Shown here piece after piece: positions 53,373-63,276 of a stretch of DNA of 64,000 nucleotides. How positions within the stretch are numbered: the stretch's first letter is position 1; each line of letters opens with the position of its first letter. The translations under genes and the position numbers were made by a program. Source of the stretch: an uncultured Lactobacillaceae bacterium (GTDB taxonomy: Bacteria > Bacillota > Bacilli > Lactobacillales > Lactobacillaceae); the NCBI GenBank assembly GCA_945285405.1, contig CALYQJ010000008.1:1-64000 (forward strand). Reading direction: 5' to 3'. The notes beneath the pieces are model-generated. The model was not told the origin of the DNA. It worked only from the letters and a program-made list of their open reading frames with translations, and searched no databases.

Positions 53373-54344
53373 ATGGCACTTACACCTGAAGATATTGCAA
53401 ATAAAGATTTTAGTCGAAGTCTAAGAGGATTTAATGAAAATGAGGTAAATGATTTTTTAGATGAGATTAATGATAATTATGCACGAACTTTAGATGATAA
53501 CGCCGCCTTGAAAAATCAATTAGCGGCTGCTCAAGAAAAAGTAAAATATTTTTCTGGCTTGCAAGATGCATTGAATAAATCAATCTTAATTGCTCAACAA
53601 ACTGCGGATCAAGTTAAAAAAGATGCTGAAAAAGAACGAGATCGGATTATTTATGATGCTGAGAATGATTCTAAAAAAATTCTTAAAGCAGCAACTGATA
53701 AAGCTAATCAAATTCAAGATGAAGCTATAGGTCGAAAACATGAGTTATTACAAAAAGGTCAAGCAATTGAAGATGGATTAAAGAAGTTTCACCAACAATT
53801 AATAAAAACTCTTCAGGGACAGTTGAATGCGGCTAATGATCAAGACTGGATAGACTTGTTAGAATCTCATTTCTCAAATGATTTAGCAAGCTTTAAACAT
53901 TATAAATCTTCAGATGCTTATGATGATGTAACTAAATCTTTATTGCAAGAAAACCCTGATTTAAAATTAGACGTAAATCAAGGAAATTTAGCTGATTCAT
54001 CGACCGATAATTCTGATTCAATACGTTCAATGAATAATTTTAGTGAACAATCTCAAATTAATTCTACATCTTCAGTTGCAGAAACTGCTGAAAATAGTAA
54101 TAATTCAAATGATTATCAAATGAACAACAAAAATGAATCAGTTGAATCACAAGTAAATCATAATGTTAAAAACTTTTCTGATACATCGGAAATGCAATCT
54201 GGCGATCCAGGATTTATGGTTAATTCTGAAAACTCTAATTTTGTGTCACCAAATTCTCAAAATAATTCTGTTACAAGTAATTCAACTTCAACTGAACAAC
54301 CTAAAACACCAGAAGAATCAACACAAAGTGAGGGACTAAATTAA
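53373..54344 (+). CDS. divIVA: DivIVA with long Ser/Asn/Gln-rich C-terminal tail
   Basis: MALTPEDIANKDFSRSLRGFNENEVNDFLDEINDNY; coiled coil; low-complexity C-terminal ~120 aa. Confidence 0.94.
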   Translation: MALTPEDIANKDFSRSLRGFNENEVNDFLDEINDNYARTLDDNAALKNQLAAAQEKVKYFSGLQDALNKSILIAQQTADQVKKDAEKERDRIIYDAENDSKKILKAATDKANQIQDEAIGRKHELLQKGQAIEDGLKKFHQQLIKTLQGQLNAANDQDWIDLLESHFSNDLASFKHYKSSDAYDDVTKSLLQENPDLKLDVNQGNLADSSTDNSDSIRSMNNFSEQSQINSTSSVAETAENSNNSNDYQMNNKNESVESQVNHNVKNFSDTSEMQSGDPGFMVNSENSNFVSPNSQNNSVTSNSTSTEQPKTPEESTQSEGLN

Positions 54345-54694
54345 TGAGCCAAGTGGAGCGGCCCAATGCCCTAAAAAATTTGGTTCAAAATATTAAATTA
54401 TTTACATCAAAATCTATTTCCAATAAATTTTTTGTAAAACCTTTAAAAAATGGAAATTATTGGGAAAACGAATTAAACCGTTTAATAAAAAAGCGTAAAT
54501 ATTCTTTGGTACTAAAAAAACTTTTTTCTTGGCGTTCTCAAATGTCAACTACTGAATTTGTTGCTTTGGGTAAAAAGACTATTAAAATTTTAAAGAATTT
54601 AAAACCTCAAGATTTAGAAAATAGTGGCATAAATAGTGACGAATTGGAACGCTTTTTTAACCGTATATCACTTATTGAACGTGAAAAAATTTAA
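54344..54694 (+). CDS. Orphan basic protein (116 aa) coupled to divIVA
   Basis: Starts at last base of divIVA stop codon (TAATG-type overlap); no recognised family. Confidence 0.6.
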   Translation: MSQVERPNALKNLVQNIKLFTSKSISNKFFVKPLKNGNYWENELNRLIKKRKYSLVLKKLFSWRSQMSTTEFVALGKKTIKILKNLKPQDLENSGINSDELERFFNRISLIEREKI

Positions 54695-54720
54695 GTCAGA
54701 TCAAAGTGATCTGACTTTTT
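54692..54720 (+). terminator. Rho-independent terminator ending dcw transcription unit
   Basis: AAGTCAGATCA-AAG-TGATCTGACTTTTTC. Confidence 0.85.
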
Positions 54721-54798
54721 CATTGAGAAATTTTGGTGAATAGAAAAAAATGTATTAAACTAAAAAAAGATTTAATAATTGGAGTTTAAAAATAACTA

Positions 54799-55332
54799 AT
54801 GAACAATCAGCGGCCACATAAGTGGTACTATCCAACTTGGACAACTAAAAAGTTTACTGATTTGGATCCTTCCTCTTTAAAAGCACATAATATAAAAGGA
54901 GTTATTTCTGATCTTGATAATACTTTAATTGCTTGGGATCTTAAGAATTCTGATTTTATGGCTAAACAATGGATAAACACATTAAAAGATGCAAATATAC
55001 CCGTTATCGTCGTTTCAAATAACAATCGTAAACGGGTATCCAAAGCGGTAAAAAATTTAGATATTCCTTTTATCGCTTCGTCTTTAAAGCCATTACCATT
55101 TGGGATTAATCGGGCTTTAAATAAATTAAAACTTTCTCGCAATGAAGTAATATTAGTTGGAGATCAAGTTTTAACTGATCTTTTTGCTGGAGTGACGGCT
55201 CGTATAAAAACTGTTTTAGTTGATCCGTTAGTTGAAACTGACAATTGGAATACAAAAATTAATCGTTTTTTGGAGAAACCTTTTAAAAAAAGAATTAAAA
55301 AAGCAAAGGATATTCAATGGAAAATAAATTAG
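54799..55332 (+). CDS. yqeG: YqeG-family HAD-IIIA phosphatase
   Basis: GVISDLDNTLIAWD, VSNNN, VGDQVLTDLFAG. Confidence 0.93.
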   Translation: MNNQRPHKWYYPTWTTKKFTDLDPSSLKAHNIKGVISDLDNTLIAWDLKNSDFMAKQWINTLKDANIPVIVVSNNNRKRVSKAVKNLDIPFIASSLKPLPFGINRALNKLKLSRNEVILVGDQVLTDLFAGVTARIKTVLVDPLVETDNWNTKINRFLEKPFKKRIKKAKDIQWKIN

Positions 55333-56438
55333 GTCATTTCCAGTGCCGTGGTTGTGGTTCACAAATTCAAGAAATTGCACCACAGCAGCCTGGATACTTG
55401 GAACATCGTAATTTAGTTAATTTAATTTCAAAACAGCAGCCAATTTTATGTAAAAGATGTTTTAAATTAATACATTATAAAGAAGTAACTCCATTAACTA
55501 TCCAAGCTAATGATTTTGAAAAAATTATTTCTCGAATCCCATCAGGGGTTACAATTATTGCAGTAACAGATATATTTGATTTATCTCTGGACTTTTTTAA
55601 TTGGCTAAAAAAAATTTCAGATCAAAATAATTTTATTATTGTCATTAATAAAATTGAGGATTTACCTCGTGATTATAAGATATCAGCAATTCAAAATTGG
55701 GTACGTAAGACAGCCAAAGCTAATGAAATTAATTTGCAATATATCGTACCTGTTAGTGCAAAAACTAAATACAACATTGATTTGCTTTATCAAATTTTAG
55801 ATCAGGAAGTTAAACAAAACAGAATTTATTTTGTAGGTAATGCCAATGTTGGAAAATCAAGTTTAATTAATGCATTAATTAAAAGCCAAAATCAGAATAT
55901 TACTGAGCCGGCTATTTCTGCATTACCAGGCACTACTTTAAATCTACTAACATTTCAAAATGGTGATCAAACATGGGTGGATACTCCTGGGTTAGTTTTA
56001 AAAAATCAGTCGCTGTCCTTTCTTAAATTATCAGATTGGAAATTGGTTTTGCCTAATCGCCGCATTCGACCTGTCACATATCAACTTGATCCTGGACAAA
56101 GTATTTTTGTAGGTGGCTTTGGTTGGATTGACTATCTTGATGGACCAAAAGCATCATTTACTTTTTATTTTAATGAGCAGGTACGTTTGCATCGTAAAAA
56201 AACTAATCCTGACAATCAAGAATTTTTTGTTAAACACTTTGGTGAAATCTTAGTTCCGCCTAAAGAAAGAAGTGTTGACCCTTGCAAAATTGATATTGCT
56301 ACTAAAATTGAAAATTTTTCGTATAAAACTGACTTAGTTTTTTCTGGTTTGGGTTGGATTTCAATAACTAAAGGTAAAAAAATTCGCTTAAATTTTAACA
56401 AAGAGTTAACAATTAATCGACGAGATTCTTTGATTTAG
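55317..56438 (+). CDS. yqeH: Ribosome biogenesis GTPase YqeH
   Basis: N-terminal Cys4 zinc finger (CRGCG...CKRC), NKIEDLP and VGNANVGKSSLINALI (circular permutation). Confidence 0.95.
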   Translation: MENKLGHFQCRGCGSQIQEIAPQQPGYLEHRNLVNLISKQQPILCKRCFKLIHYKEVTPLTIQANDFEKIISRIPSGVTIIAVTDIFDLSLDFFNWLKKISDQNNFIIVINKIEDLPRDYKISAIQNWVRKTAKANEINLQYIVPVSAKTKYNIDLLYQILDQEVKQNRIYFVGNANVGKSSLINALIKSQNQNITEPAISALPGTTLNLLTFQNGDQTWVDTPGLVLKNQSLSFLKLSDWKLVLPNRRIRPVTYQLDPGQSIFVGGFGWIDYLDGPKASFTFYFNEQVRLHRKKTNPDNQEFFVKHFGEILVPPKERSVDPCKIDIATKIENFSYKTDLVFSGLGWISITKGKKIRLNFNKELTINRRDSLI

Positions 56439-56451
56439 ACGAGGAGAAACA

Positions 56452-57084
56452 ATGAATCAAGTAAAAAAAGAAAATGTTATTTTAACTCTACCTAAAGAAA
56501 AGTTAAAAACTAATCATGAACCACAAGCTGTAGGACTTTTTACTGGTAAGTTTGATCCAATTCATTTGGGCCATTTAGCAATTGCTGAAAATATTTGGGA
56601 ATATTTACATTTAAAAAAAATATATTTTATTCCCGTGACTCATCATGATATCATCGAAAATGATTCTAAGAAAGATTTTCATCGTTTAACAATGATTAAG
56701 GATAGTATTCGTGACAATGACCACTTTGAATTATTATATTCTAAAATGTTGTTTGAAAATCCTAAAAATTTAGAGGATCTTTTTCGAATGCTTCATGAAA
56801 AGAATCCAGAAACAATATATTATTGGATTGCTGGTAATGAGTTTATTAATTCGATTAGTATGGGAACATTTTCAACTAAATTATTAGATTACGTAAGGTT
56901 AATAGGTACTCGTAGATATAATTTTGCCCTACGTTCGAGAGTTCCAATTACTTGGGTTGATGTTCCTGCTATTAATATTTCAAGTTCGGATATTCGTAAA
57001 CGGTTACGAAACAAAATGACTATTCGCTATTTGGTACCTGATCAAGTGTTTCGTTATATTTTAAAGGAAAATCTTTATGCCTGA
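56452..57084 (+). CDS. nadD: Nicotinate-nucleotide adenylyltransferase
   Basis: GLFTGKFDPIHLGHLAIAENI, ISSSDIRKRL. Confidence 0.93.
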   Translation: MNQVKKENVILTLPKEKLKTNHEPQAVGLFTGKFDPIHLGHLAIAENIWEYLHLKKIYFIPVTHHDIIENDSKKDFHRLTMIKDSIRDNDHFELLYSKMLFENPKNLEDLFRMLHEKNPETIYYWIAGNEFINSISMGTFSTKLLDYVRLIGTRRYNFALRSRVPITWVDVPAINISSSDIRKRLRNKMTIRYLVPDQVFRYILKENLYA

Positions 57085-57685
57085 TAATTCATATCAATTT
57101 TTTAGTAGATTAGAAGAAAAACAATTATCAACTAAACGATATCATCATTGCCTTGGGGTTGCAAAAACGGCTGAACAATTGGCAAAAAAATATCAAGTGA
57201 ATTCCAAAAAAGCTAAATTAGCTGGTCTTTTACATGATTTTTATAAAGAAACCCCTAAAGAGATTTTTATTAATTTAATAAAGCAAAATCATTATAATCC
57301 TGACCTTTTAAATTATAATTTGGGAGTTTGGCATGGATTTTTAGGAGCGGATTTATTGCAGCATGAATATCATGTTACTGACATTGAAATTTTAAATGCA
57401 GTTCGTTATCATACAATTTCAGATCCTCAAATGGATACTTTAGCTAAAATTGTTTTTGTAGCTGATTATATTGAACCGCATCGTAACTTTAAGGAAGTAG
57501 AATTAGCAAGAAAAATTGCTAATAAAAATCTTGACGCGGCCGTACTATTCGAAATTATAAATAGTGTTAATCTTTTGATGAATCAAGGCAAGAAAGTGCA
57601 TCCTCAAATGTTATTAACTTATAATACTCTTTACACAAAAGATTCAACCGCTTATAAATTGATTAAAAAAATGGAGGAAAATTGA
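57077..57685 (+). CDS. yqeK: YqeK HD-domain (Ap4A hydrolase-type) protein
   Basis: RYHHCLGVAKTAEQLA, LAGLLHDFYKE, ADYIEPHRNF. Confidence 0.94.
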   Translation: MPDNSYQFFSRLEEKQLSTKRYHHCLGVAKTAEQLAKKYQVNSKKAKLAGLLHDFYKETPKEIFINLIKQNHYNPDLLNYNLGVWHGFLGADLLQHEYHVTDIEILNAVRYHTISDPQMDTLAKIVFVADYIEPHRNFKEVELARKIANKNLDAAVLFEIINSVNLLMNQGKKVHPQMLLTYNTLYTKDSTAYKLIKKMEEN

Positions 57686-58050
57686 CCAATTTGTTAAATA
57701 ATACAGTAGAAGATTTAGTAAAAAATGCCGACCAAAAACAGGCTAATAATATCATTTTACTTGACTTATCAGGCATTAGTACTTTAGCTGATTATTTTTT
57801 AATTATGGATGCAAGAAATATAAGACTATTGGAAGCTTTAAGTAAGGATTTAGTTGATATAGCCGAAAAAGATGGTTTGGATATCAAACGTGTTGAAGGG
57901 CGAGCAAAATCTGAATGGATTTTGTTAGATTTCGGAGATTTAGTTATTCATCTCTTTACTCCAGAAAAGCGCCAATTTTATAATTTGGAGCGACTTTGGA
58001 GTGCAGCAAAACAAATTAATATTAGTAAATGGTTGAATTTACATGTATAA
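57682..58050 (+). CDS. rsfS: Ribosomal silencing factor RsfS
   Basis: ADYFLIMDARNIR, VEGRAKSEWILLDFGDLVIHLF. Confidence 0.94.
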   Translation: MTNLLNNTVEDLVKNADQKQANNIILLDLSGISTLADYFLIMDARNIRLLEALSKDLVDIAEKDGLDIKRVEGRAKSEWILLDFGDLVIHLFTPEKRQFYNLERLWSAAKQINISKWLNLHV

Positions 58051-58777
58051 GTCGTTCGCCGAAATTTACGATGAGCTAATGGATAAAAGTCTTTATTATA
58101 AATGGCTTAATTTTACTGATCGTTTTGCTCCTTTAGGTAGTAAAAAGGTTTTAGATTTAGCTTGTGGTACAGGAGATTTTTCATTTATGCTCTTAAAAGA
58201 TGGGTATAAAGTAATGGGATTAGATCTCTCGGAAGAGATGTTATCAATAGCTTCAAGTAAATTACCAGATAATGCTCGTAATATTATTTTTATTAAACAT
58301 GATATGCGTGATTTGAATGGAATTGGTAAATTTGATATTATTACCTGTTTTGCTGATTCATTAAATTATTTATATCATTTCGATGAAGTTGAAAAGGTTT
58401 TGATTAATGCTTATAAGTGTTTAAATTCTAATGGAATTTTACTTTTTGATGTAATGTCACTTTATCAAGCAGATGTTATTTACCGTAACTATTATTATAA
58501 CTATAGTGATCAAAAGAATTCATTGTTATGGAATTCTTATCCTGGTAAATTATCTCATTCAGTTATTCATGATTTGACTATTTTTAAATATGATGAGCAA
58601 GTTAAAGCATATCAAAGGTACGTTGAACAACAAAGTGAACGTGCTTATGAAATGTCTCAATATATACAAGGTTTAAAGAGAGCTGGTTTTAAGCAAATTC
58701 AAACTTTTGCTAATTTTGGATTAAAGGAAATTGATCAAAAAACAAGACGGTGGTTTTTCGTTGCCCAAAAATCTTAG
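58043..58777 (+). CDS. Class I SAM-dependent methyltransferase
   Basis: YKWLNFTDRF... VLDLACGTGDFSFML; yqeM-like position. Confidence 0.92.
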   Translation: MYKSFAEIYDELMDKSLYYKWLNFTDRFAPLGSKKVLDLACGTGDFSFMLLKDGYKVMGLDLSEEMLSIASSKLPDNARNIIFIKHDMRDLNGIGKFDIITCFADSLNYLYHFDEVEKVLINAYKCLNSNGILLFDVMSLYQADVIYRNYYYNYSDQKNSLLWNSYPGKLSHSVIHDLTIFKYDEQVKAYQRYVEQQSERAYEMSQYIQGLKRAGFKQIQTFANFGLKEIDQKTRRWFFVAQKS

Positions 58778-59870
58778 AATTGCTGGAATTATTGCCGAGT
58801 ATAATCCTTTTCATTATGGTCATGCTTGGCAAATTAAAGAAGCTAAAAAAAAAATAAATCCTGATTTAACAATTATTATTTTAGGAGGTAATTATACTCA
58901 ACGTGGAGAAATGTCTGTGCTTCGGCGGGCTGATAAAGTTAATTTGGCTTTGAATTTTGGCGCAGATTTGGTAGTTGGAATTCCTTTTTATAATAATATC
59001 CAAGCAGTTAAAGAGTTTGCTCTTGGGAGTGTCAAAGTTGCCCAGCAAGTTGGTGTAACTGACTTGGTTTTTGGAACAGAAATTCCAGAATTTCATTACC
59101 AAGAACAAGCGCATCGTTACTTTATGAGCAATTCAGCGAAGAATCCAAAAATCTCTTTAAAAAATGCTAATTTTGCAAGTAATATTGCTCAAAATTTTGC
59201 TAAATTTGATATTTCAATAAATCAATCTAATCATTTATTAGCTTTATATTATGCTATAGCAGCAGAAGAGTTAAATTTTAAAATTAATTTCATTCCTTTA
59301 AAGAGATTAACCACATCTGGAATAAGTAGTCATAAAATTAGAAAGTTACTTAAAGAAAATAGATATAAAGATTTAGTAAATTTAGTGCCCTCTGAAACTT
59401 TGTCGGTTATAATTCCGAATGCTGTAAAAAAATTTGAAAATACTTTTAAATTAGTAAAATCCCGATTACTTTTAAATGATTATAATAAATTTTCTTCATT
59501 TTTTTTATTTAATCAGGAATTATTTTATCGTTTTCATAGAGCAATAGAAGTAAGTAATTCATATGAAGAATTTATTCATATTGTAAAGACAAAACGTTAT
59601 ACTTTAACTCGAATTAAAAGAAATTACTTATATCTTTTGTTAGAAATCACCAAGGAACAAGTAATGAATTCAAATTCAATAGAAGTTTGGGGGTTTAACA
59701 AAAAGGGTCAAAAATATTTGTCTACAATAAAAAAGAAAGTAAATTTAATTACTAACCTACAAAAAAGTGTTTATCGTTATAATAAGGTTTTATATGATGA
59801 ATATCATTTTAATCAGTTTTATGATTATATAATGGATACTTCTCCTTCTAAGATAGTAATAAAGAGGTAA
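58731..59870 (+). CDS. TmcAL/YlbM-type nucleotidyltransferase (tRNA Met cytidine acetate ligase-like)
   Basis: GIIAEYNPFHYGHAWQIKEAK, GGNYTQRGEMSVLRRADKVNLAL. Confidence 0.92.
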   Translation: MIKKQDGGFSLPKNLRIAGIIAEYNPFHYGHAWQIKEAKKKINPDLTIIILGGNYTQRGEMSVLRRADKVNLALNFGADLVVGIPFYNNIQAVKEFALGSVKVAQQVGVTDLVFGTEIPEFHYQEQAHRYFMSNSAKNPKISLKNANFASNIAQNFAKFDISINQSNHLLALYYAIAAEELNFKINFIPLKRLTTSGISSHKIRKLLKENRYKDLVNLVPSETLSVIIPNAVKKFENTFKLVKSRLLLNDYNKFSSFFLFNQELFYRFHRAIEVSNSYEEFIHIVKTKRYTLTRIKRNYLYLLLEITKEQVMNSNSIEVWGFNKKGQKYLSTIKKKVNLITNLQKSVYRYNKVLYDEYHFNQFYDYIMDTSPSKIVIKR

Positions 59871-59872
59871 AA

Positions 59873-60442
59873 ATGAAATTAACATTTGATTTTGAAAAAA
59901 TTTTAGAAAGAAAAAAAAATATCACAGTTGAAAAACAAATTAATCTAAATTCGGAAATTTTTAATCGTCAACCAACTTATCAAGCACCTAATCCTTTTAA
60001 AATTTCTGCAATTCTTCATCCAGTTCAAAATCGCTATGTTTTAGTTAATTTGAGTATTGAAGGGAATATAATTGTTCCTTCAACCAGAAGTTTGAAACCT
60101 GCTAATGTTAGAGTATCACAAAATATCACTGAGATTTTTATGCGAGAATCTGATGAACAGCAATTAGATGAAGATTATAATGAACCAGTAATCACTTATG
60201 TTGAGAATAATATGATTGATTTGTATAATATGATCGTTGATTATATTCTTCTATCAGTCCCACCGCAGGTTTTAACTTCGGAAGAACAAAAGGAAAATAT
60301 AATGCCCTATGGAGATGAGTGGCAGGTCATGTCAGAAAGTGATTTTCAACATATTAAGCATGATTCTAGAAAGCTGCCAAATCAGGAATTTAGTAAATTA
60401 GCAGCGTTAAAAAATCAACTAGATGAGGAGAATAATGAATAA
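59873..60442 (+). CDS. YceD family protein (DUF177)
   Basis: 189 aa; [22 protein letters not shown]; position after ylbM. Confidence 0.82.
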   Translation: MKLTFDFEKILERKKNITVEKQINLNSEIFNRQPTYQAPNPFKISAILHPVQNRYVLVNLSIEGNIIVPSTRSLKPANVRVSQNITEIFMRESDEQQLDEDYNEPVITYVENNMIDLYNMIVDYILLSVPPQVLTSEEQKENIMPYGDEWQVMSESDFQHIKHDSRKLPNQEFSKLAALKNQLDEENNE

Positions 60443-61862
60443 AAAAGCAGAAATTGGGGTCATTGGTATGGCTGTAATGGGTAAAAATTTAGCTTTGAAT
60501 ATCGAACGTAATGGTCATGTTGTAGCTATTTTTAACCGAACTGGATCAAAAACTGAAAAAGTAATTGCAGATCATCCTGATAAAAAACTAGTTCCAAGTT
60601 ATGATTTGAATAATTTTGTTAACAGTATTGCTCAACCCCGTAAAATTATTTTAATGGTTAAAGCTGGTAAACCAACGGATTCTGTGATTGATCAGTTGTT
60701 ACCTTTACTGGATCAAGGAGATATTTTAATTGATGCCGGCAATACTTATTTTGAAGATACCATACGCCGAAATGAAAAATTGGATGCTTCGGGTATTAAT
60801 TTTATTGGAATGGGTGTTTCTGGTGGTGAATTAGGAGCCCTAAATGGGCCTTCAATGATGCCAGGTGGTCAAAAATCAGCTTACAATAAGCTTGCTAACA
60901 TTTTTCAAGAAATGTCTGCAAAGGCTGAAGATGGAGCTCCATGTGTTGCTTATATTGGACCTAATGGTGCTGGCCATTATGTTAAAATGATACATAATGG
61001 TATCGAATATGGTGATATGGAGTTAATAGCTGAAACTTATAATATTATGAGGCAATTACTTGGTCTAAGCATTTCTGAATGTGCAAATATTTTTAAATCA
61101 TGGAATCAGGGTGAACTTCAAAGTTACTTAATTGAAATTACTGCCGATATTTTAACTCGTAAAGATGATTTGGGCAGTGATAAACCAATTGTTGAATTAA
61201 TTTTGGATGAGGCAGCTAATAAAGGTACAGGAAAGTGGAGTTCCCAAAATGCTTTGGAGCTAGGAGTACCTCAATCGGTTATTACAGAATCAGTTTATAG
61301 TCGTTATATTTCGTTTATGAAAGACGAGCGTGTTGCTGCTAGTAAAAAACTAAATGGTCCAAAGGTTCAGATTGTAAGTCAACAAGAAAAACAACAAATT
61401 ATTGATCAGTTGGAACAGGCTCTTTATTTTAGTAAACTAATTAGTTATGCTCAAGGATTTGAACAAATTAGAGTTGCTTCTCTAAATTATAATTGGGATA
61501 TTAATTTTGGAGAAGTAGCTAAAATTTGGCGAGCTGGTTGCATTATAAGAGCACAATTTTTACAAAATATTACTAATGCTTTTGATAAAAATCCTGATTT
61601 AAATAATTTACTTTTGGATCCTTATTTTAAAGATATTACTGAACGTTACCAAAATTCTTTAAGAAAAATTGTGGCAAGAACAGTCGAAGCTGGAATTCCG
61701 GTTCCTGTATATTCGGCAGCAATTTCTTATTATGATTCTTATCGTAGTGAAGTATTACCTGCCAATTTAATTCAAGCACAACGAGATTATTTTGGAGCTC
61801 ATACCTATCAACGTCTAGATCGAGAGGGAAACTATCATTATCCTTGGTATGAAGAACAATAA
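60423..61862 (+). CDS. gnd: 6-phosphogluconate dehydrogenase (likely start ATG 60435)
   Basis: [61 protein letters not shown]. Confidence 0.96.
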   Translation: MRRIMNKKAEIGVIGMAVMGKNLALNIERNGHVVAIFNRTGSKTEKVIADHPDKKLVPSYDLNNFVNSIAQPRKIILMVKAGKPTDSVIDQLLPLLDQGDILIDAGNTYFEDTIRRNEKLDASGINFIGMGVSGGELGALNGPSMMPGGQKSAYNKLANIFQEMSAKAEDGAPCVAYIGPNGAGHYVKMIHNGIEYGDMELIAETYNIMRQLLGLSISECANIFKSWNQGELQSYLIEITADILTRKDDLGSDKPIVELILDEAANKGTGKWSSQNALELGVPQSVITESVYSRYISFMKDERVAASKKLNGPKVQIVSQQEKQQIIDQLEQALYFSKLISYAQGFEQIRVASLNYNWDINFGEVAKIWRAGCIIRAQFLQNITNAFDKNPDLNNLLLDPYFKDITERYQNSLRKIVARTVEAGIPVPVYSAAISYYDSYRSEVLPANLIQAQRDYFGAHTYQRLDREGNYHYPWYEEQ

Positions 61863-61880
61863 TGTGAATAGATTTAATTA

Positions 61881-61917
61881 AAAAAATAAGTTTCTCCATT
61901 AGGAGGAACTTATTTTT
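61881..61917. terminator. Terminator between convergent gnd and yidC
   Basis: AAATAAGTTTCTCC-ATTA-GGAGGAACTTATTTTT. Confidence 0.8.
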
Positions 61918-61956
61918 GTGTTTAGTTAAAATAGTTTAATAAGTTAATTTTTATAC

Positions 61957-62922
61957 TTAAAGATGGTGTTGTTTACCAGCATTATGTTTTCTTAGCTCTT
62001 CTTCAGTTAAATCATTACTATGAGTGTTATTATCCGATTGTACATTGTTTGTTTGATTAATATTATTTTCATTAACTACTTCAATTATTGGATTTTCTTT
62101 TAATCTTTTATCAATTTCTTTACGAATTTGCGGTAGAATTAAATAGTTTGTGATAGCCTGTTGTACAATGTTTAAAACACCTGTTCCTAAAAAGTAAAGA
62201 CCTAATCCTGCAGGAGAAGCAAAAGTAAACAATAAAATCATTAGTGGAGAAATGATCAAAATAGATTTTGATTGTCGCTTTTGTTCAGGTGACATTGTTA
62301 ATAATGACATGTATCCTTGAATAAGATAGGTTAAGGAAGCTAAAATAACAATTAGAAGATTTGGTTTGCCTAAATGTATTCCAAAAAAACTACTTTGTTG
62401 TAACACTTTGGAATATTCAATTCCTAAAAATAATCCTGAGAAAATTGGTAATTGAATAATTAAAGTTAAACAACCTATACTTGGAATCATCTTTGTGTTA
62501 TTACGACGATAGACTTCCATCATCAACTGATTTAACCGTAATTGTTCTTCTTGATTCTTTGTTTTTTTTAATTTTTGATTGATTAAATTAATTTGCGGTT
62601 GAATTAAACGTAACTGCTCTTGCTGCATTGTTTGTTTACGAGTTTGATTAAGTCTTAAGGGTAAAATAATTAAATTAACTACTATTGTAATAATTATAAT
62701 AGCAAATCCATAACCATTTTTTCCGCCTAAAAAATTCCCTAATGAAATAATAATGTTCTGGGTAGGGATTCCAAAAACTTTATAAATGGTTCCATAAAAA
62801 AAATCAGTAGGTGGTTTTTGAATTCCAGAACCACGGCGAGAGCAAGATGTTAGAAATAGTAAAATTGGTAGTAAAGACCATGTTATAAATCTTTTGTTTT
62901 TCAATCGTAAATCCTTTTCCAT
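61957..62922 (-). CDS. yidC: Membrane protein insertase YidC (lipoprotein-type)
   Basis: LLFLTSCSRRG lipobox, IIPLRLNQTRKQTMQQEQLRLIQPQI, C-terminal tail. Confidence 0.94.
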   Translation of the reverse strand: MEKDLRLKNKRFITWSLLPILLFLTSCSRRGSGIQKPPTDFFYGTIYKVFGIPTQNIIISLGNFLGGKNGYGFAIIIITIVVNLIILPLRLNQTRKQTMQQEQLRLIQPQINLINQKLKKTKNQEEQLRLNQLMMEVYRRNNTKMIPSIGCLTLIIQLPIFSGLFLGIEYSKVLQQSSFFGIHLGKPNLLIVILASLTYLIQGYMSLLTMSPEQKRQSKSILIISPLMILLFTFASPAGLGLYFLGTGVLNIVQQAITNYLILPQIRKEIDKRLKENPIIEVVNENNINQTNNVQSDNNTHSNDLTEEELRKHNAGKQHHL

Positions 62923-62978
62923 ACTTTTATTGTAATTAAATGATTATTATATCATATAGGTTTTTGGTCTATTTGATT

Positions 62979-63254
62979 TTATATAATTCTAAAATCATGA
63001 TAAACTAAAGTTTGTGGTATTTTTGTTCTTTCCACTTTAGAAATGCGAGCCCAGGGTGAAATTTTTTTAGGTAAATTTCGAATAAAATAATTAATTAATT
63101 CAGAGTCGCCTTGTAAAGTAGCAATAACTCTGCTATCCCATTCATTATGTATTGTTCCAAATAATCCTATTTCATCAGCGAACATTTTACATGAATAACG
63201 AAATCCTACTCCTTGTACTCTACCTGAGAAAATTACTTTTTCTGTTACCATCAT
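62979..63254 (-). CDS. Acylphosphatase
   Basis: FSGRVQGVGFRYSCKMFADEIGLFGTIHNEWDSRVIATLQG. Confidence 0.93.
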   Translation of the reverse strand: MMVTEKVIFSGRVQGVGFRYSCKMFADEIGLFGTIHNEWDSRVIATLQGDSELINYFIRNLPKKISPWARISKVERTKIPQTLVYHDFRII

Positions 63255-63276
63255 AAATAAAACCTCCTAGAAATAA

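Noticed and set aside
54828-55142. 104-aa antisense ORF in yqeG
   Set aside because: Opposite conserved yqeG, no independent support.
61636-61899. 87-aa antisense ORF at end of gnd
   Set aside because: Runs through the terminator region and opposite a conserved CDS.
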